Shown here: positions 6,529 through 6,562 of the stretch, in pieces
Layout of the letters: each line of letters starts with the position of its first letter
Numbering within the stretch: position 1 is the stretch's first letter
Source of the DNA: Prevotellaceae bacterium
GTDB lineage: Bacteria > Bacteroidota > Bacteroidia > Bacteroidales > Bacteroidaceae
Direction: 5' to 3'
Assembly (NCBI GenBank): GCA_030523505.1
Contig: JAUNIK010000015.1
Span: 9,751 to 16,312, forward strand
Length of the DNA: 6,562 bases
Position numbers and translations under genes: made by a program
The notes under the pieces: model-generated
Told to the model about the DNA's origin: nothing
Databases searched by the model: none
The model's input: the letters and a program-made list of their open reading frames with translations, nothing else

Positions 6529-6544
6529 AATTTGCGCGCAAATT
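6529..6544. repeat. 16-base perfect palindrome near the right edge
   Basis: AATTTGCGCGCAAATT is perfectly self-complementary over 16 bases. It lies about 90 bases upstream of the ATPase promoter in a stretch (6443-6562) where no gene can be supported. It could be an operator for a dimeric regulator of a neighbour outside the window or part of a dispersed repeat. Confidence 0.5.
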
Positions 6545-6562
6545 CCTCCTCATTCCACCGTT

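Noticed and set aside
6490..6562. Open frame beginning MRWGAPYLGV on the + strand running off the right edge
   Set aside because: Only 24 codons, spans the 16-base palindrome, no promoter match upstream and no recognised family; it cannot be supported without more sequence.

Overview
The window looks like chromosomal DNA of a gut- or mouth-type Bacteroidota, most likely in the Prevotella/Segatella group. The grounds are a clear Bacteroidales-type promoter (TTTG, 20-base spacer, TATATTTG) in front of the last gene, a short Bacteroidota-style MenE, a TonB-dependent outer-membrane receptor of a type common in Bacteroides and Prevotella, a secreted-sugar-type BNR propeller, and weak or absent Shine-Dalgarno sequences. 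The genus is an inference from protein resemblance, not from a marker gene.

Layout from left to right: (1) the 3' part of a BNR/Asp-box sialidase-like beta-propeller gene on the + strand, its start lost beyond the left edge; (2) a convergent gap with a GC-rich nested-hairpin element; (3) menE (O-succinylbenzoate-CoA ligase, menaquinone synthesis) on the - strand; (4) a 224-base gap behind menE holding an array of about eight 11-base AATT units and a second GC-rich element related to the first; (5) a 756-residue TonB-dependent receptor on the - strand with a signal peptide; (6) a 260-base AT-rich leader/intergenic region with a probable terminator of the upstream gene, repeated TATCAAG motifs forming a long dyad, one -7 promoter match and two leader hairpins; (7) a HerA-like/DUF853 (YjgR-type) ATPase on the - strand with its promoter; (8) about 120 bases at the right edge with a 16-base perfect palindrome and no supportable gene.

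The genes do not form an obvious operon or a shared pathway. The three - strand genes are separated by 224 to 260 bases, with terminator- or repeat-like sequence between them, so each is probably transcribed separately. I see no defence, mobile or secondary-metabolite system. What is least explained lies between the genes: the 11-base array, the pair of 3'-end GC-rich elements, the structured receptor leader and the right-edge palindrome. Start codons were revised for two genes: the ATPase starts at 6368 rather than 6422 (the longer reading frame runs into its own promoter), and the receptor at ATG 4482 rather than TTG 4491.
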